Origin: Clostridiales bacterium
GTDB lineage: Bacteria > Bacillota > Clostridia > Oscillospirales > CAG-272
Assembly: GCA_012800735.1 (NCBI GenBank)
Contig: JAAZIU010000025.1
Span: 1-64,000 of the forward strand
DNA length: 64,000 bases
Direction of reading: 5' to 3'
Shown here: positions 43,073 through 52,092 of the stretch, one piece after another
Numbering within the stretch: the first letter of the stretch is position 1
Layout of the letters: each line of letters opens with the position of its first letter
Translations under genes and position numbers: made by a program
The notes under the pieces: model-generated
The model's database searches: none
What the model saw: the letters and a program-made list of their open reading frames with translations, nothing else
Told to the model about the DNA's origin: nothing

Positions 43073-44422
43073 ATGAAAAACAATATTTTCAAAAAAATTG
43101 CCGCTTTATTATCGGCACTCGCCCTTTTAACAGTGCTGATTAATCCGCCTTTGTATGCCTTAGAGCATTCTTTGTATGAAATTGAGAGAACCTCAGAAGC
43201 GGTTTTTAATCCTCCGGGAAATGATGTGTCCATTTTTATTAACGGACAGCAGCTGTTATCCGATTCTCCGGCGACCATAATTTCTGATCGTGTCTTCGTT
43301 CCGCTCAGAGCTGTGGCGGAGGCTTTCGGCGCTTCTGTTTCCTGGGAGCAATCCGCGCAAATGATAACCATAGCCTACAAAGCGTCAACTGTCCGGCTGA
43401 CGGTCGGCTCAACTCAGGCTCAGCTGATATACACCGGAGAAACTCGCTCTCTTTTATTTGAATCTGCGCCTTTATTGATTAACAACCGCACCTATGTGCC
43501 GCTGAGAGCAATCTCCGAAGCGTTCGGAGCCGATGTCAGATGGGACGGAGATACGCGCACAGTTAATATCAGCATATCGGACGGCGTCACTCTTGAGATT
43601 GGATCCCGAAAAATAGTATGCGGCGAAACCGAATCCGAACTGCTACTTGAACTCGGGCAGCCGGATCGTCAGGGAATAGGCGCCGAAGGCCTGACCTGGT
43701 ACAGCTACACAGGCGACTACACAGGATATGTGAGCGTCGCGGTAAGCCGCGGTATAATTTGCGGATTTATGACCTCTTGCCGCGGTTTCAAGGTATCAAA
43801 CGGGGTGATTGCCGGTCAGCCTTTTTCAAACAACGGTCAGACGGTTTTGGTGGGAGACAGCCGAGAAACTCTCCAGCCAGCTGTATCAGCCGCCCGGGAG
43901 GAGTATACCGACATCGCCCGCAGCTACTCAATGAGCGTTTATCGCGACGAACATGACAATTCAAATATCTGGGGGGTACGGCTGATAATGAACGGCTATT
44001 CGATGCCGGTCGATACCTCATCTCCCGCGTATTGCTATGAGCAGGCAAGGCAGATAGCCGACCTTACAAACGGATTCAGGGTGTCAAAGGGGCTTTCTCC
44101 GCTCATCTGGGAAAACGAAGCCGCAGACTGCGCTTTCCTTCACAGCGACGATATGGCAAGGTCGAATTATTACGGCCATATCTCACCGGACGGACGTTCG
44201 GTCGCAGAAAGATATGTCGGTGAATCCTATAAAGCCATCGATGAAAATCTCATCTGCACCACCCTTGAAAGCGACAGCATCGAAATGGTTGACTGCTGGG
44301 TTAACAGCTCAACTCAGCGCGCCAATATCCTTTCTGAGATATACAAGCATACCGGAGTCGGGGTTGTATGCAGCGCGACCAACTGCTACATTACTCAGGT
44401 CTTTGTCGCGCATGAAATCTGA
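43073..44422 (+). CDS. secreted CAP (SCP)-domain protein with copper amine oxidase N-terminal-like repeats
   Basis: 449 residues with a signal peptide (about 1-29). Two stalk-type copper amine oxidase N-domain repeats follow, near residues 48-105 (R-V-F-V-P-L-R-A-V-A-E-A-F-G-A) and 115-170 (R-T-Y-V-P-L-R-A-I-S-E-A-F-G-A). A middle CAP-associated region leads to a C-terminal CAP domain (about 325-449) with N-G-F-R, H-S-D-D-M-A-R-S-N-Y-Y-G-H and H-T-G-V-G. The family is extracellular and cell-wall associated; function is largely unknown in bacteria. ATG 43073 is preceded by AGGGA and a CIRCE box, suggesting heat or envelope-stress control. Confidence 0.88.
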   Translation: MKNNIFKKIAALLSALALLTVLINPPLYALEHSLYEIERTSEAVFNPPGNDVSIFINGQQLLSDSPATIISDRVFVPLRAVAEAFGASVSWEQSAQMITIAYKASTVRLTVGSTQAQLIYTGETRSLLFESAPLLINNRTYVPLRAISEAFGADVRWDGDTRTVNISISDGVTLEIGSRKIVCGETESELLLELGQPDRQGIGAEGLTWYSYTGDYTGYVSVAVSRGIICGFMTSCRGFKVSNGVIAGQPFSNNGQTVLVGDSRETLQPAVSAAREEYTDIARSYSMSVYRDEHDNSNIWGVRLIMNGYSMPVDTSSPAYCYEQARQIADLTNGFRVSKGLSPLIWENEAADCAFLHSDDMARSNYYGHISPDGRSVAERYVGESYKAIDENLICTTLESDSIEMVDCWVNSSTQRANILSEIYKHTGVGVVCSATNCYITQVFVAHEI

Positions 44423-44436
44423 CGGGGGGATAGATT

Positions 44437-45867
44437 ATGTCAAAACGCCCGAATATTCTCATTATTACCGCGGATGAGTACCGTTCCGATTGTCTCGGTT
44501 TTGCGGGTCATCCCGATGTTACCACTCCGTATCTTGATTCGCTCGCGCAGAAGGGGATATATTTTCCCAACGCTTACAGCTCTTGTCCGACCTGCGTTCC
44601 CGCCCGCGCGGTATTTCATACCGGTCTGAAGCCGGCAAATACCGGTCGAGTTGGTTACAGAGACGGCGTTGACTGGAATTACAGCCGCACCTTGGGTTCA
44701 GAATTTACAAAGTTAGGTTATCAGACGCAGGTCTGCGGGAAAATGCACGTCTCTCCGCTGCGAAATCGGCTCGGATTTGAAGCGGTCGATTTATGCGACG
44801 GATATATGCACTATTGGCGGAAGCCGGATATTCCCGCATACACCGAACAGGGATACGCCGACGATTATTATCATTGGCTGAAAAACGAACTCGGCGCAGA
44901 CGCCGACATAAACGCGAACGGCCTTGACTGCAACAGCTATATCAGCCGCCCCTGGCATCTTGATGAGAAATATCATCCGACCAACTGGGTGACGGATCGG
45001 GCGCTCGATTTTCTGCGGCGGCGGGACAGGCGGCAGCCTTTTCTACTTAATGTTTCTTATGTCCGTCCTCATGCGCCCTATGACGCGCCTCGGTGGTATT
45101 TCGACCAATATTTATCGAAGAATCTTGCTCCGCCTCATAAGGGAGACTGGAACGACCCCGGTTTGCGCGACTTCGGGAGAACCTTCAATTCGAGCACGGC
45201 GCCGGTTGACCCGACCTTGATACGGCAGATGCAGGCCGGATATTACGCCTGTATCTCTCATCTTGACCATCAGATCGGACGGCTGATAATCCGGATAATC
45301 GAGGAGGGGCTTGAAGACAATACCGTGATAATATTCACATCGGATCACGGCGATATGCTCGGCGACCACGGATTTGTAAGAAAGTCGCTTCCCTACCGCG
45401 GCTCAGCCGGAATACCGATGATAATTTCGGGACCTGCGCGGATAATCGGGGAAAGCCGGACAGACGCGAGGGTAGCCGGTCTTGAAGACATACTGCCTAC
45501 CTGCCTCGGGCTCTGCAATGAAAGCGCCGCTGGGCTTGACGGCATTAATCTGTTATCCCCCGAAAAACGCGATTATCTGCACGGTGAGCATGAATTCGGA
45601 TGGAGAGATTTATCTAACCAATTCATAGTCACCGAAAGAGATAAGTATATCTGGTTTTCGGCAACCGGCAGAGAGCAGTATTTTGACCTCATAAACGATC
45701 CCTATGAAACTCACGAAGCCTCCACCGAATATCCGGAAAGGGTAAATAAGCTGCGGGAAATTTTAGTTTCAGAGCTTGACGGGCGAGAGGAAGGCTATGT
45801 CGAAAACGGGCGACTCTCTCCCGGGAAAAACAAGGCGAAGGCTGTTTTGAGCAAATTATTAAAATAA
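44437..45867 (+). CDS. Cys-type sulfatase (cytoplasmic)
   Basis: 476 residues, no signal peptide. N-terminal metal site I-I-T-A-D-E-Y-R-S-D (second Asp replaced by Glu, as in many bacterial sulfatases). Maturation motif C-V-P-A-R with Cys53 as formylglycine precursor. T-S-D-H-G-D-M-L-G-D-H-G is the second metal site. It belongs to a different subfamily from the sulfatase at 13897. It is 14 bp after the CAP-protein gene and 22 bp before the GH78-like gene. Pairing with a rhamnosidase suggests a sulfated rhamnose-containing glycan. GGGGGG precedes ATG. Confidence 0.92.
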   Translation: MSKRPNILIITADEYRSDCLGFAGHPDVTTPYLDSLAQKGIYFPNAYSSCPTCVPARAVFHTGLKPANTGRVGYRDGVDWNYSRTLGSEFTKLGYQTQVCGKMHVSPLRNRLGFEAVDLCDGYMHYWRKPDIPAYTEQGYADDYYHWLKNELGADADINANGLDCNSYISRPWHLDEKYHPTNWVTDRALDFLRRRDRRQPFLLNVSYVRPHAPYDAPRWYFDQYLSKNLAPPHKGDWNDPGLRDFGRTFNSSTAPVDPTLIRQMQAGYYACISHLDHQIGRLIIRIIEEGLEDNTVIIFTSDHGDMLGDHGFVRKSLPYRGSAGIPMIISGPARIIGESRTDARVAGLEDILPTCLGLCNESAAGLDGINLLSPEKRDYLHGEHEFGWRDLSNQFIVTERDKYIWFSATGREQYFDLINDPYETHEASTEYPERVNKLREILVSELDGREEGYVENGRLSPGKNKAKAVLSKLLK

Positions 45868-45889
45868 TATAAGAGAAAGGTGTTTATAA

Positions 45890-48076
45890 ATGATAGATTC
45901 AAGCGCAAAATGGATCTGGGCGGATAAATCCGAGCCGAATCAGTATGTTTTGTTCTCGCTGCCGTTTAAGGCGTCGGAGGGCGAAAAGCTTACTCTCTCG
46001 CTTTCCGTCGACTCGCAGTATGCCGTTTATCTGAACGGCGAATTCCTCGACTGGGGACAGTGGGGAGATTTCCCGGAATACAAAACATATGATGAGCTCG
46101 ATATTTCCCGCGCAGCAAAGGACGGAGACAACCGCCTCGACATCCTCTGCACCTGGTACGGCATCGACACCTTTTCCTACCGTGTTGAGCCGGCAGGACT
46201 TATTTTCTCGCTTTACTCTGACGGAAAACTCGTCGCGTCAAGCGGGAGCGGGGTGCTTTGCGGCGTCGATACCAGATGGAAAAGAGAGGGAGTTTCATAT
46301 GTGACAGGGCAGATCGGCTGGAGCTTTGTTTACGACTCTACCCTTCCGCCTCCCGAGATGTCGGCCGCTCGTGAGATAGAAAAAGCCGCGACGCTTGTGC
46401 CGCGGCCGATAAAGAAATTGATGCTTACCCCGGAAAAGAAAGCCGTTGTACTTTGCCGCGGTCCATTTATCGCCGGAAAAGCAAATCCCAACAATATGGC
46501 GGATGAGCTGATGAACGCTTATCTCGGATATGAATGCATTATTCCGAGACCGGTTCTGCCAGGGAAGATGATTTGCCGGGGACGTGACAGCGGTATTTAT
46601 GTCACAGCCGACCTCGGCGAACAGAGCGCCGGCTTGCTGTCTCTTGATTTCACGGTAAAATCAAAGACCAAAGTAATGATTACCTGGGGCGAGCATCTGG
46701 ACGACTGCCGCGTCCGCTCATCTGTCGGCGGGCGGTGTTTTGCCGCCGAGTATACGGCTCACGAGGGAGATAACCGCTTCATCTGGCCGATACGGCGTCT
46801 CGGACTGAGATATATGCAGGTGTTTTTCTTCTCGGGTGAGGAAGAAGTCGAAGTCAGATATTTAGGCATCAAAGAAACCGATTATCCGCTTGATATGTCG
46901 GGCAAGTTTATCTGCTCGGACAATCTGCACAACCGGATAGCCGAAGTTTCAAAACGGACGCTGCTGATGTGCATGCACGAGCATTACGAAGACAGCCCGT
47001 GGCGGGAGCAGGCGCTTTACAACATGGATTCCCGCAACCAGATGCTGTTCGGTTATTACGCTTTCGGCGAGACCGATTTCGTCCGCGGCTCGCTTAAGCT
47101 GTTTGCTCTCGGCGTTCGGGAGGACGGGCTTATCGATATCTGCGCGCCCTCGCGATTTGTAAGGACTATTCCCTCTTTCAATGCGATATTCCCGCTGCAG
47201 TCGGCCGAATATCTGCGTCACAGCGGAGATAAAGCCTTTCTTTCAGAAATTTTGCCGCCACTCAAGCGGGTATGTGCGACATTTGAAGCGCGGATCGGGG
47301 AAAACGGACTTATCCGCAAGTTTGAAGACGACAGCCGCTACTGGGACTTCTTCGAATGGATGACCGGGCTTTACGGAGAAAGCAGACCCGATAAAGAAGT
47401 CTATGCGCTGCCGCTTAACGCCTTCTTCTCGATGGCGGCGGACGGAATGGCTTATATCTGCCGGGAGCTGGGCGATTCCGACGCCGATAAGTTCGCTTCG
47501 CTTCATGAAAGTATTAACGCGGCTATCAACCGCGTCTTCTGGGACGACGCAAAGAACGAATATTTCACCTATCTGCGCGACGGCAGGCTTGAACATAAAG
47601 CCGAACTCAGCCAGGCGCTCGCCGTCTGCTGCGGCGTGGCGACGGATGACCGTCTTGAAAGCTGTCTTTCTATCCTCAGCCGGACGGTCGGCGGAGTTGA
47701 GTCGGGGCTTTCCCCGGTACCGCCGGACAGCGAAGAGATGCATCCTCTCACGATATCGCACATTGTATATAAATACGAAGCGCTGATGCGCCGTCCGGAG
47801 AAGTATGCAAAACAGGTATTCGCCGACATTGCTCGGGTATTCGGATATATGCTTTACCGGAATGCGACGACCTTCTGGGAGACCATCGACGGCGGATACG
47901 CCTTCGGCGACGCAGGCAGTCTCTGCCACGGCTGGAGCGCGGTGCCGGTGTATATGTACTGGCGCTATGCTGCGGGATATCGGATTGAAAGCAAAACGAT
48001 AGAACCTGTCGAATGCGGACTCGGAGAAATAAAGGCTTTGCCTCCTGCGGGACTTGATAGGATGTTCGGAATATAA
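45890..48076 (+). CDS. GH78-like alpha-L-rhamnosidase
   Basis: 728 residues, no signal peptide. It begins with the typical S-A-K-W-I-W-A beta-sandwich start. A second beta domain lies at about 180-325, and an (alpha/alpha)6 barrel from about 340 to 665. In the barrel, D-S-P-W-R-E-Q-A-L-Y (Glu373) occupies the place of the GH78 general acid region, and T-F-W-E-T-I-D-G-G (Glu664) that of the catalytic base. The motif set is of the variant D-x-P-W-R-E-Q branch, so exact specificity is uncertain. AGAAAGG precedes ATG. It closes the sulfatase-rhamnosidase pair. Confidence 0.85.
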   Translation: MIDSSAKWIWADKSEPNQYVLFSLPFKASEGEKLTLSLSVDSQYAVYLNGEFLDWGQWGDFPEYKTYDELDISRAAKDGDNRLDILCTWYGIDTFSYRVEPAGLIFSLYSDGKLVASSGSGVLCGVDTRWKREGVSYVTGQIGWSFVYDSTLPPPEMSAAREIEKAATLVPRPIKKLMLTPEKKAVVLCRGPFIAGKANPNNMADELMNAYLGYECIIPRPVLPGKMICRGRDSGIYVTADLGEQSAGLLSLDFTVKSKTKVMITWGEHLDDCRVRSSVGGRCFAAEYTAHEGDNRFIWPIRRLGLRYMQVFFFSGEEEVEVRYLGIKETDYPLDMSGKFICSDNLHNRIAEVSKRTLLMCMHEHYEDSPWREQALYNMDSRNQMLFGYYAFGETDFVRGSLKLFALGVREDGLIDICAPSRFVRTIPSFNAIFPLQSAEYLRHSGDKAFLSEILPPLKRVCATFEARIGENGLIRKFEDDSRYWDFFEWMTGLYGESRPDKEVYALPLNAFFSMAADGMAYICRELGDSDADKFASLHESINAAINRVFWDDAKNEYFTYLRDGRLEHKAELSQALAVCCGVATDDRLESCLSILSRTVGGVESGLSPVPPDSEEMHPLTISHIVYKYEALMRRPEKYAKQVFADIARVFGYMLYRNATTFWETIDGGYAFGDAGSLCHGWSAVPVYMYWRYAAGYRIESKTIEPVECGLGEIKALPPAGLDRMFGI

Positions 48077-48080
48077 TAAC

Positions 48081-48109
48081 ATGAGGCTTCCCGCTTCGGG
48101 AAGCCTCAT
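48081..48109 (+). terminator. terminator hairpin after the GH78-like gene
   Basis: A perfect 13-bp stem (48081-48093 with 48097-48109), 3-nt loop, five bases after the stop. The following tail AAGTTGTTAAT is only moderately T-rich. Confidence 0.75.
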
Positions 48110-48126
48110 AAGTTGTTAATATTATC

Positions 48127-48156
48127 AATTAAGACCTCTTTTCGGAGGTCTTAATT
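48127..48156 (-). terminator. terminator hairpin of the surface propeller-like protein gene
   Basis: A perfect 12-bp stem (48127-48138 with 48145-48156), 6-nt loop, 13 bp past the stop of the converging minus gene. The AATT stem ends give a short T-rich tail. Confidence 0.75.
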
Positions 48157-48169
48157 TGCTTCGGTTAAT

Positions 48170-49372
48170 TCAGTTTTTCTTTTTGCCTGTCACAGCGGCG
48201 CAGCCGATTGACGCGACGAGCGCGAGAACCGCGACGGCAGCAATGTCACCTGTCTGTGCGGCGGAAGCGGGAGCTGCGGGGGCTGCCTGCGCTATCGGAG
48301 CTTCTTCGGCAGCTGCTGCAGGCTCTGCAGCGGGCTCAGCGGCAACTTCTTCGACGGGTTCCTCAATCTCGATTACCGGAATGGTGATTTTGTCGGAGAC
48401 AAGGATGCGGTCGCCGCCGTTATATCCTTGGTCGGAGATATAAACGCGGTCGTTGATAAGGCAGACGCCGGAATAGTTCGCGGAGTCGGGCATCTGACCG
48501 ATGCGGGCAACCTCGGAGAAGTCGGCTTTGTTGGCGACGATTACGCAGGACTCGTCTTTTGCGTAGGTAGACATAAATACATAGTCGTCCTTGAGCCAAA
48601 GGCCGTAGCACTCGTCGAATTTTGCGGTCGAAATGACCGACTTGCCGTCAGCGCTTATTTTGGCTATGGTGTCGCCTTTGGAGTTTACCCCTTCTACGAG
48701 AGCGGTAAGATATACCGTTCCGTCTGTATCAACCGCGACATACTGCCCCTCTGTATCTCCGCCGAGCAGCTTCTTTATATCGGCGCGACCGTTGTCGCCG
48801 AATGCGGTGTCGGCCTTGGGCGCCTTGGGATCGGTTACGTCATAGCAATAGATGAAGTTGGGACCGTAGTTGGTTACGAAATACATCTTATAGGCATCGC
48901 CGATACGGGCGACTGCCGTGCCGTTTACTCCGACCTTCTCGCCGGAGAAAGCGTCTATCGTCTCGATGTAAATCTGCTTCATATCGGCATCGAGAACCGC
49001 GAACTCGACGGCGTCGGTGTTGGAAGGAGTGGTAATGCCGACGTAGATATATCCGCGATCGTCGACGGCTTCGCCTTTGATATAGGAAATATCGTCGTCA
49101 ATCCAGAAGCCGGTATTGGCTCCGGTATTGGCGTCGAATCGGTAAATACCCTTGTCGTTATTCTGAAGAGTCGAGCCGAGGACATAGGCGCCGGCGGGAT
49201 CGCCGGTGAATCCGCGCATCTGGTTGGTCGCAGGGTCCGAACCGTCCATCGTAACAAGGGTATTGAAGTTGAGATTTGCGAACTGATCGTCATAGGTGCC
49301 GGCGAACATTGGTGTAATGCAGGCGCAGACAAGCAAAATGGCGACAGCCGCGGCGAAAAATGTTTTTTTCAT
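48170..49372 (-). CDS. secreted beta-propeller-like surface protein with C-terminal sorting-like tail
   Basis: 400 residues. The signal peptide ends near residue 24 (M-F-A-G). Residues about 30-330 contain repeated short blades such as D-D-R-G-Y-I-Y-V-G, A-V-D-T-D-G-T-V-Y-L and I-N-D-R-V-Y-I-S-D, suggesting a beta-propeller. An Ala/Pro/Glu-rich spacer follows. The tail is S-A-A-Q-T-G-D, a hydrophobic stretch and K-K-K-N. This matches the layout of a sortase signal with Q-T-G-D but without the L-P of LPXTG. It is likely wall- or membrane-attached, with unknown ligand. It has its own promoter, and GGAGG before ATG 49372. Confidence 0.8.
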   Translation of the reverse strand: MKKTFFAAAVAILLVCACITPMFAGTYDDQFANLNFNTLVTMDGSDPATNQMRGFTGDPAGAYVLGSTLQNNDKGIYRFDANTGANTGFWIDDDISYIKGEAVDDRGYIYVGITTPSNTDAVEFAVLDADMKQIYIETIDAFSGEKVGVNGTAVARIGDAYKMYFVTNYGPNFIYCYDVTDPKAPKADTAFGDNGRADIKKLLGGDTEGQYVAVDTDGTVYLTALVEGVNSKGDTIAKISADGKSVISTAKFDECYGLWLKDDYVFMSTYAKDESCVIVANKADFSEVARIGQMPDSANYSGVCLINDRVYISDQGYNGGDRILVSDKITIPVIEIEEPVEEVAAEPAAEPAAAAEEAPIAQAAPAAPASAAQTGDIAAVAVLALVASIGCAAVTGKKKN

Positions 49373-49415
49373 GTTTTTCCTCCGGTGTAAAGTCTTTGTA
49401 AAGTTCTTATAAGAT

Positions 49416-49444
49416 ATTGTACCACATTTACTTTACAATTTCAA
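49416..49444 (-). promoter_or_regulatory. SigA promoter of the surface propeller-like protein gene
   Basis: TTGAAA (49439-49444), 17 bp, TACAAT (49416-49421) with TGG before it. Confidence 0.8.
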
Positions 49445-49509
49445 TACCCCGGAGGAAAATTTATCTTTTATTCAGTTTTGTCAATATTATTACATTGTTT
49501 AGTCTAAAA

Positions 49510-49926
49510 TCAACAGTGTTCGCCGGTGAAAAGATGAGCAAGATCGCAAAACCATCCGCCGTCAGGGTCGGGTTTAAAGCCGAGAAGCTTTGCAAGCGCT
49601 TCATCCCGGCTGAGAGTTCCGACGGCGCGCGCCTTGTGAAAACCGCAGATATCCATAAAATTCATCGCGGCGCGGCCGGTTATAAAAAGGATATTCCTAA
49701 GGCTGTATTCGCTTTCCGCCTTTTCGCTGAGGTCAGGTGTTGCGACAACATCAACGAGTTCTCCGAATCCGTCGTTACAGAGTCTGAACTGCGACACGGC
49801 GAGCAGCTCGCCGGTATTTGAATCCACCGCGGCATATGCCAGCGCGTCCGGATCAAATTCGATGCCGCAGAGACGGCAGACCTCAGCCTGATAATCTTTA
49901 TCTTGGATAGTTTTCGCTTCAATCAT
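49510..49926 (-). CDS. small uncharacterised protein, possibly GNAT-like
   Basis: About 138 residues from ATG 49926. No certain family. A strand-turn-strand pattern Y-A-A-V-D-S-N-T-G-E-L-L-A-V-S-Q-F followed by G-E-L-V-D-V-V-A-T and a C-terminal half with A-L-A-K-L-L-G-F hints at an acetyltransferase-like fold without a clear acyl-CoA loop. Three to five cysteines are scattered. The start overlaps the rluB-like stop by 8 nt (ATGATTGA); ATG 49935 or an upstream TTG are alternatives. It is the last gene of the lon-to-rluB strand cluster. Confidence 0.7.
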   Translation of the reverse strand: MIEAKTIQDKDYQAEVCRLCGIEFDPDALAYAAVDSNTGELLAVSQFRLCNDGFGELVDVVATPDLSEKAESEYSLRNILFITGRAAMNFMDICGFHKARAVGTLSRDEALAKLLGFKPDPDGGWFCDLAHLFTGEHC

Positions 49927-50791
49927 CTTTTTCATTTCCGGATGGGTGTGGACGGCGATTTCCGGCAATGTCTGATCTTACATGATATGTTCGCTTTTCA
50001 GCGGCGCGGCGGGCAAGCAAATCAATTTTTCTGCCCCCGCCGAGATAGTCCTCGGCTCCGCCGGACATAAGATAAGCCTTTTCGGCTTTGGTAAGCTCCC
50101 GCCACTTTCCCTGCGGAAGGTCGCCGAGCTCTACCTTTCCGACTGCCACGCGTCTGAGTCTTTTTACGTCAAATCCGCAAACGTCGCACATCTTTCTTAT
50201 CTGACGGTTGCGTCCTTCCCTGAGCATTATCTCGACAATCGTCGAGGTACCGCGGTCGGAGATGATACGGGCTTCAACTGGGCGGATGCGGTAGCCGTCG
50301 ATCAGCATCGGCCGCTTCATGAGAGCCAGCTGATCTTCCGTTACCGAACCTTTGAGAGTGACCTGATATATCTTCGGTATTTCATGCCGCGGATGAGTCA
50401 GGCGATTGGTAAGCTCGCCGTCGTTTGTCATAAGGAGAAGACCTTCCGAATCGTAATCAAGCCGCCCTACCGGCCAGACCCGGAATTTTATTTCATCGAC
50501 AAGATCCGCGACGCATTTTCTGCCTAAATCGTCGCTCATCGTCGTAACATAGCCTGCCGGCTTATTCAGCATCAGATAAACTTTTTCTGTTGATGCGCCG
50601 TTGATAAGCGTTCCTCTGTATTCGATTACATCCGAATCGGGATTAATCTTAGTCCCGGGCAGCACTTTTTTGCCGTTTACCCTGATAAGACCGTCCGTCA
50701 TCGCTTTTTCCGCGGCGCGGCGGGACATTATCCCCTGTTCGGAAAGGTATTTTTGCAGTCTTATGCCTTCGCTTTTATTATTTTCTTCCAT
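49919..50791 (-). CDS. 23S rRNA pseudouridine synthase, RluB/RsuA family
   Basis: 290 residues. An N-terminal S4 RNA-binding domain (R-L-Q-K-Y-L-S-E-Q-G-I-M-S-R-R-A-A-E) is followed by the catalytic domain with G-R-L-D-Y-D-S-E-G-L-L-L, whose first Asp is catalytic, and L-R-E-G-R-N-R-Q-I-R-K-M. The length and sequence fit the Bacillus RluB group, which modifies the peptidyl-transferase region of 23S rRNA. The usual position after scpAB in Firmicutes supports this. The start at ATG 50791 lacks an evident ribosome site and is 14 nt after the gerW stop, so it may depend on translational coupling. Confidence 0.9.
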   Translation of the reverse strand: MEENNKSEGIRLQKYLSEQGIMSRRAAEKAMTDGLIRVNGKKVLPGTKINPDSDVIEYRGTLINGASTEKVYLMLNKPAGYVTTMSDDLGRKCVADLVDEIKFRVWPVGRLDYDSEGLLLMTNDGELTNRLTHPRHEIPKIYQVTLKGSVTEDQLALMKRPMLIDGYRIRPVEARIISDRGTSTIVEIMLREGRNRQIRKMCDVCGFDVKRLRRVAVGKVELGDLPQGKWRELTKAEKAYLMSGGAEDYLGGGRKIDLLARRAAEKRTYHVRSDIAGNRRPHPSGNEKDD

Positions 50792-50805
50792 ACAATACAA
50801 TACAA

Positions 50806-51306
50806 TTATTCTTGCTGACTTTCGCTTTCATCAGCGTCGGCATCGCCGGTCTCGTCCTTTACAAATATTGCTTTGAAGCGTTCGATGAGATCCGGGGCGC
50901 TTAAAATGAGGTTCGACACCGAATCAATCGCGCTGCCGGATGCGGTGGGATTCGCGACATTCAGCATGTCGACGCGGCCGTCTTTTGATACAACGAGAAA
51001 ACCGACAGGAGTCAAAGAAATTCCGGTGCCGCCTCCGCCGCCGAAAAGCGGCAGGTTTTTAGTCGCGCCGTTTCTCGGCTGCGGTTCTCCTTCGCCCTTC
51101 TTTTTCTCGGTTCCGATTAAACGGTCGTTTTTTGAAAAATAATCAAGACCGCCCGAAGCCAAACCTATCTGGATTCTTGACACCGGAATAATAGTCGTTC
51201 CGCTGTCTGTTATGATCGGAGTGCCTATTACGGTGTTGATGTCTATGATTTCGCGGATGCTTTTAAGCGACTCCTGGATCATGTCGCTTACTTTGTTATC
51301 AGCCAT
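50806..51306 (-). CDS. gerW: sporulation protein YtfJ (GerW)
   Basis: 166 residues. The GerW/YtfJ signature is clear: I-N-T-V-I-G-T-P-I, T-I-I-P-V-S-R-I-Q-I-G-L-A-S-G-G, and a Gly-rich loop G-G-G-G-G-T-G-I-S followed by P-V-G-F-L-V-V. GerW is needed for normal germination in Bacillus spores, so its presence indicates a spore former. ATG 51306 lies behind GGAGG. It is 35 bp downstream of the DUF2953 gene, a common Clostridia pairing. Confidence 0.93.
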   Translation of the reverse strand: MADNKVSDMIQESLKSIREIIDINTVIGTPIITDSGTTIIPVSRIQIGLASGGLDYFSKNDRLIGTEKKKGEGEPQPRNGATKNLPLFGGGGGTGISLTPVGFLVVSKDGRVDMLNVANPTASGSAIDSVSNLILSAPDLIERFKAIFVKDETGDADADESESQQE

Positions 51307-51341
51307 TTTCAGTCCTCCTGAATCCTTCTGCAAAAACTGAC

Positions 51342-52064
51342 TTATATATTGGTGCTAATTTCTTTCGGTTGCTGTTTTGTTGTTTTAATCCATCCCGATA
51401 AAAATGCGAATGCCGCGGAAATTACGAGTGATAACATCTGCCAGACCCGCAGCGAAACCATTATATCAACCTTGGCGCGGGGCTTTTGCGCAAGAAAATC
51501 GGCTTCGACGTAAACGGCGTCATACCCCTTTGGAGCTTTATAACGGACGCGCCCGTGTTCCGACATGAACGCCAGAAGACCGGAAACGGCTCCGGAAACG
51601 GCACCATACATTACTGCGGTTTTATCCGGCTCCCTGGATGCCACAGACAGCCAGAGACGGTATATGCGGAAATCAAGATATGCGTTGAGCTTTTTTACGA
51701 CAATCTTCAGAACCCGCATTATCAGGCGGATGAGCGGCATAATATCATCGAGGGATTTTTTCTTTTTCGGCTCTTCCGGTTTTTCTTCGACTTTGGCTTT
51801 TTTTGCCGCTTCTTTTTCGGCGCGGCGCTTTTCCTTCGCGGCTTTTTTCAGCTCTTTTTCGCGGCGGCGGCGTATTGCTTTCGGCTTGTAGTCCTTAAGA
51901 TTTACCTTTTTTCGTTTTTTGGGGATTATCTGTTTCCAAAAGCATAAAAGTCCGACTTTAAGAAGGAATTCTCCGTCGTCGTATATGATCCTGACTCCGG
52001 GTTTGAGCATAAGAAAGCAGAATATTACAGCCGCGATTATCAAAAGGGCTTTTATAATATCCAC
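51342..52064 (-). CDS. DUF2953 family protein
   Basis: 240 residues. One N-terminal hydrophobic segment (about 4-22) is followed by a strongly basic and coiled region (about 45-100, rich in Lys, Arg, Glu, Ala), then the DUF2953 domain with L-I-M-R-V-L-K-I and G-A-V-S-G-A-V-S-G. The function is unknown; the family sits with gerW in many spore formers, suggesting a sporulation or envelope role. It lies 28 bp after scpB. Confidence 0.85.
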   Translation of the reverse strand: MDIIKALLIIAAVIFCFLMLKPGVRIIYDDGEFLLKVGLLCFWKQIIPKKRKKVNLKDYKPKAIRRRREKELKKAAKEKRRAEKEAAKKAKVEEKPEEPKKKKSLDDIMPLIRLIMRVLKIVVKKLNAYLDFRIYRLWLSVASREPDKTAVMYGAVSGAVSGLLAFMSEHGRVRYKAPKGYDAVYVEADFLAQKPRAKVDIMVSLRVWQMLSLVISAAFAFLSGWIKTTKQQPKEISTNI

Positions 52065-52092
52065 CTCCTCGTTTTTCCGGTCGTCGGATCGA

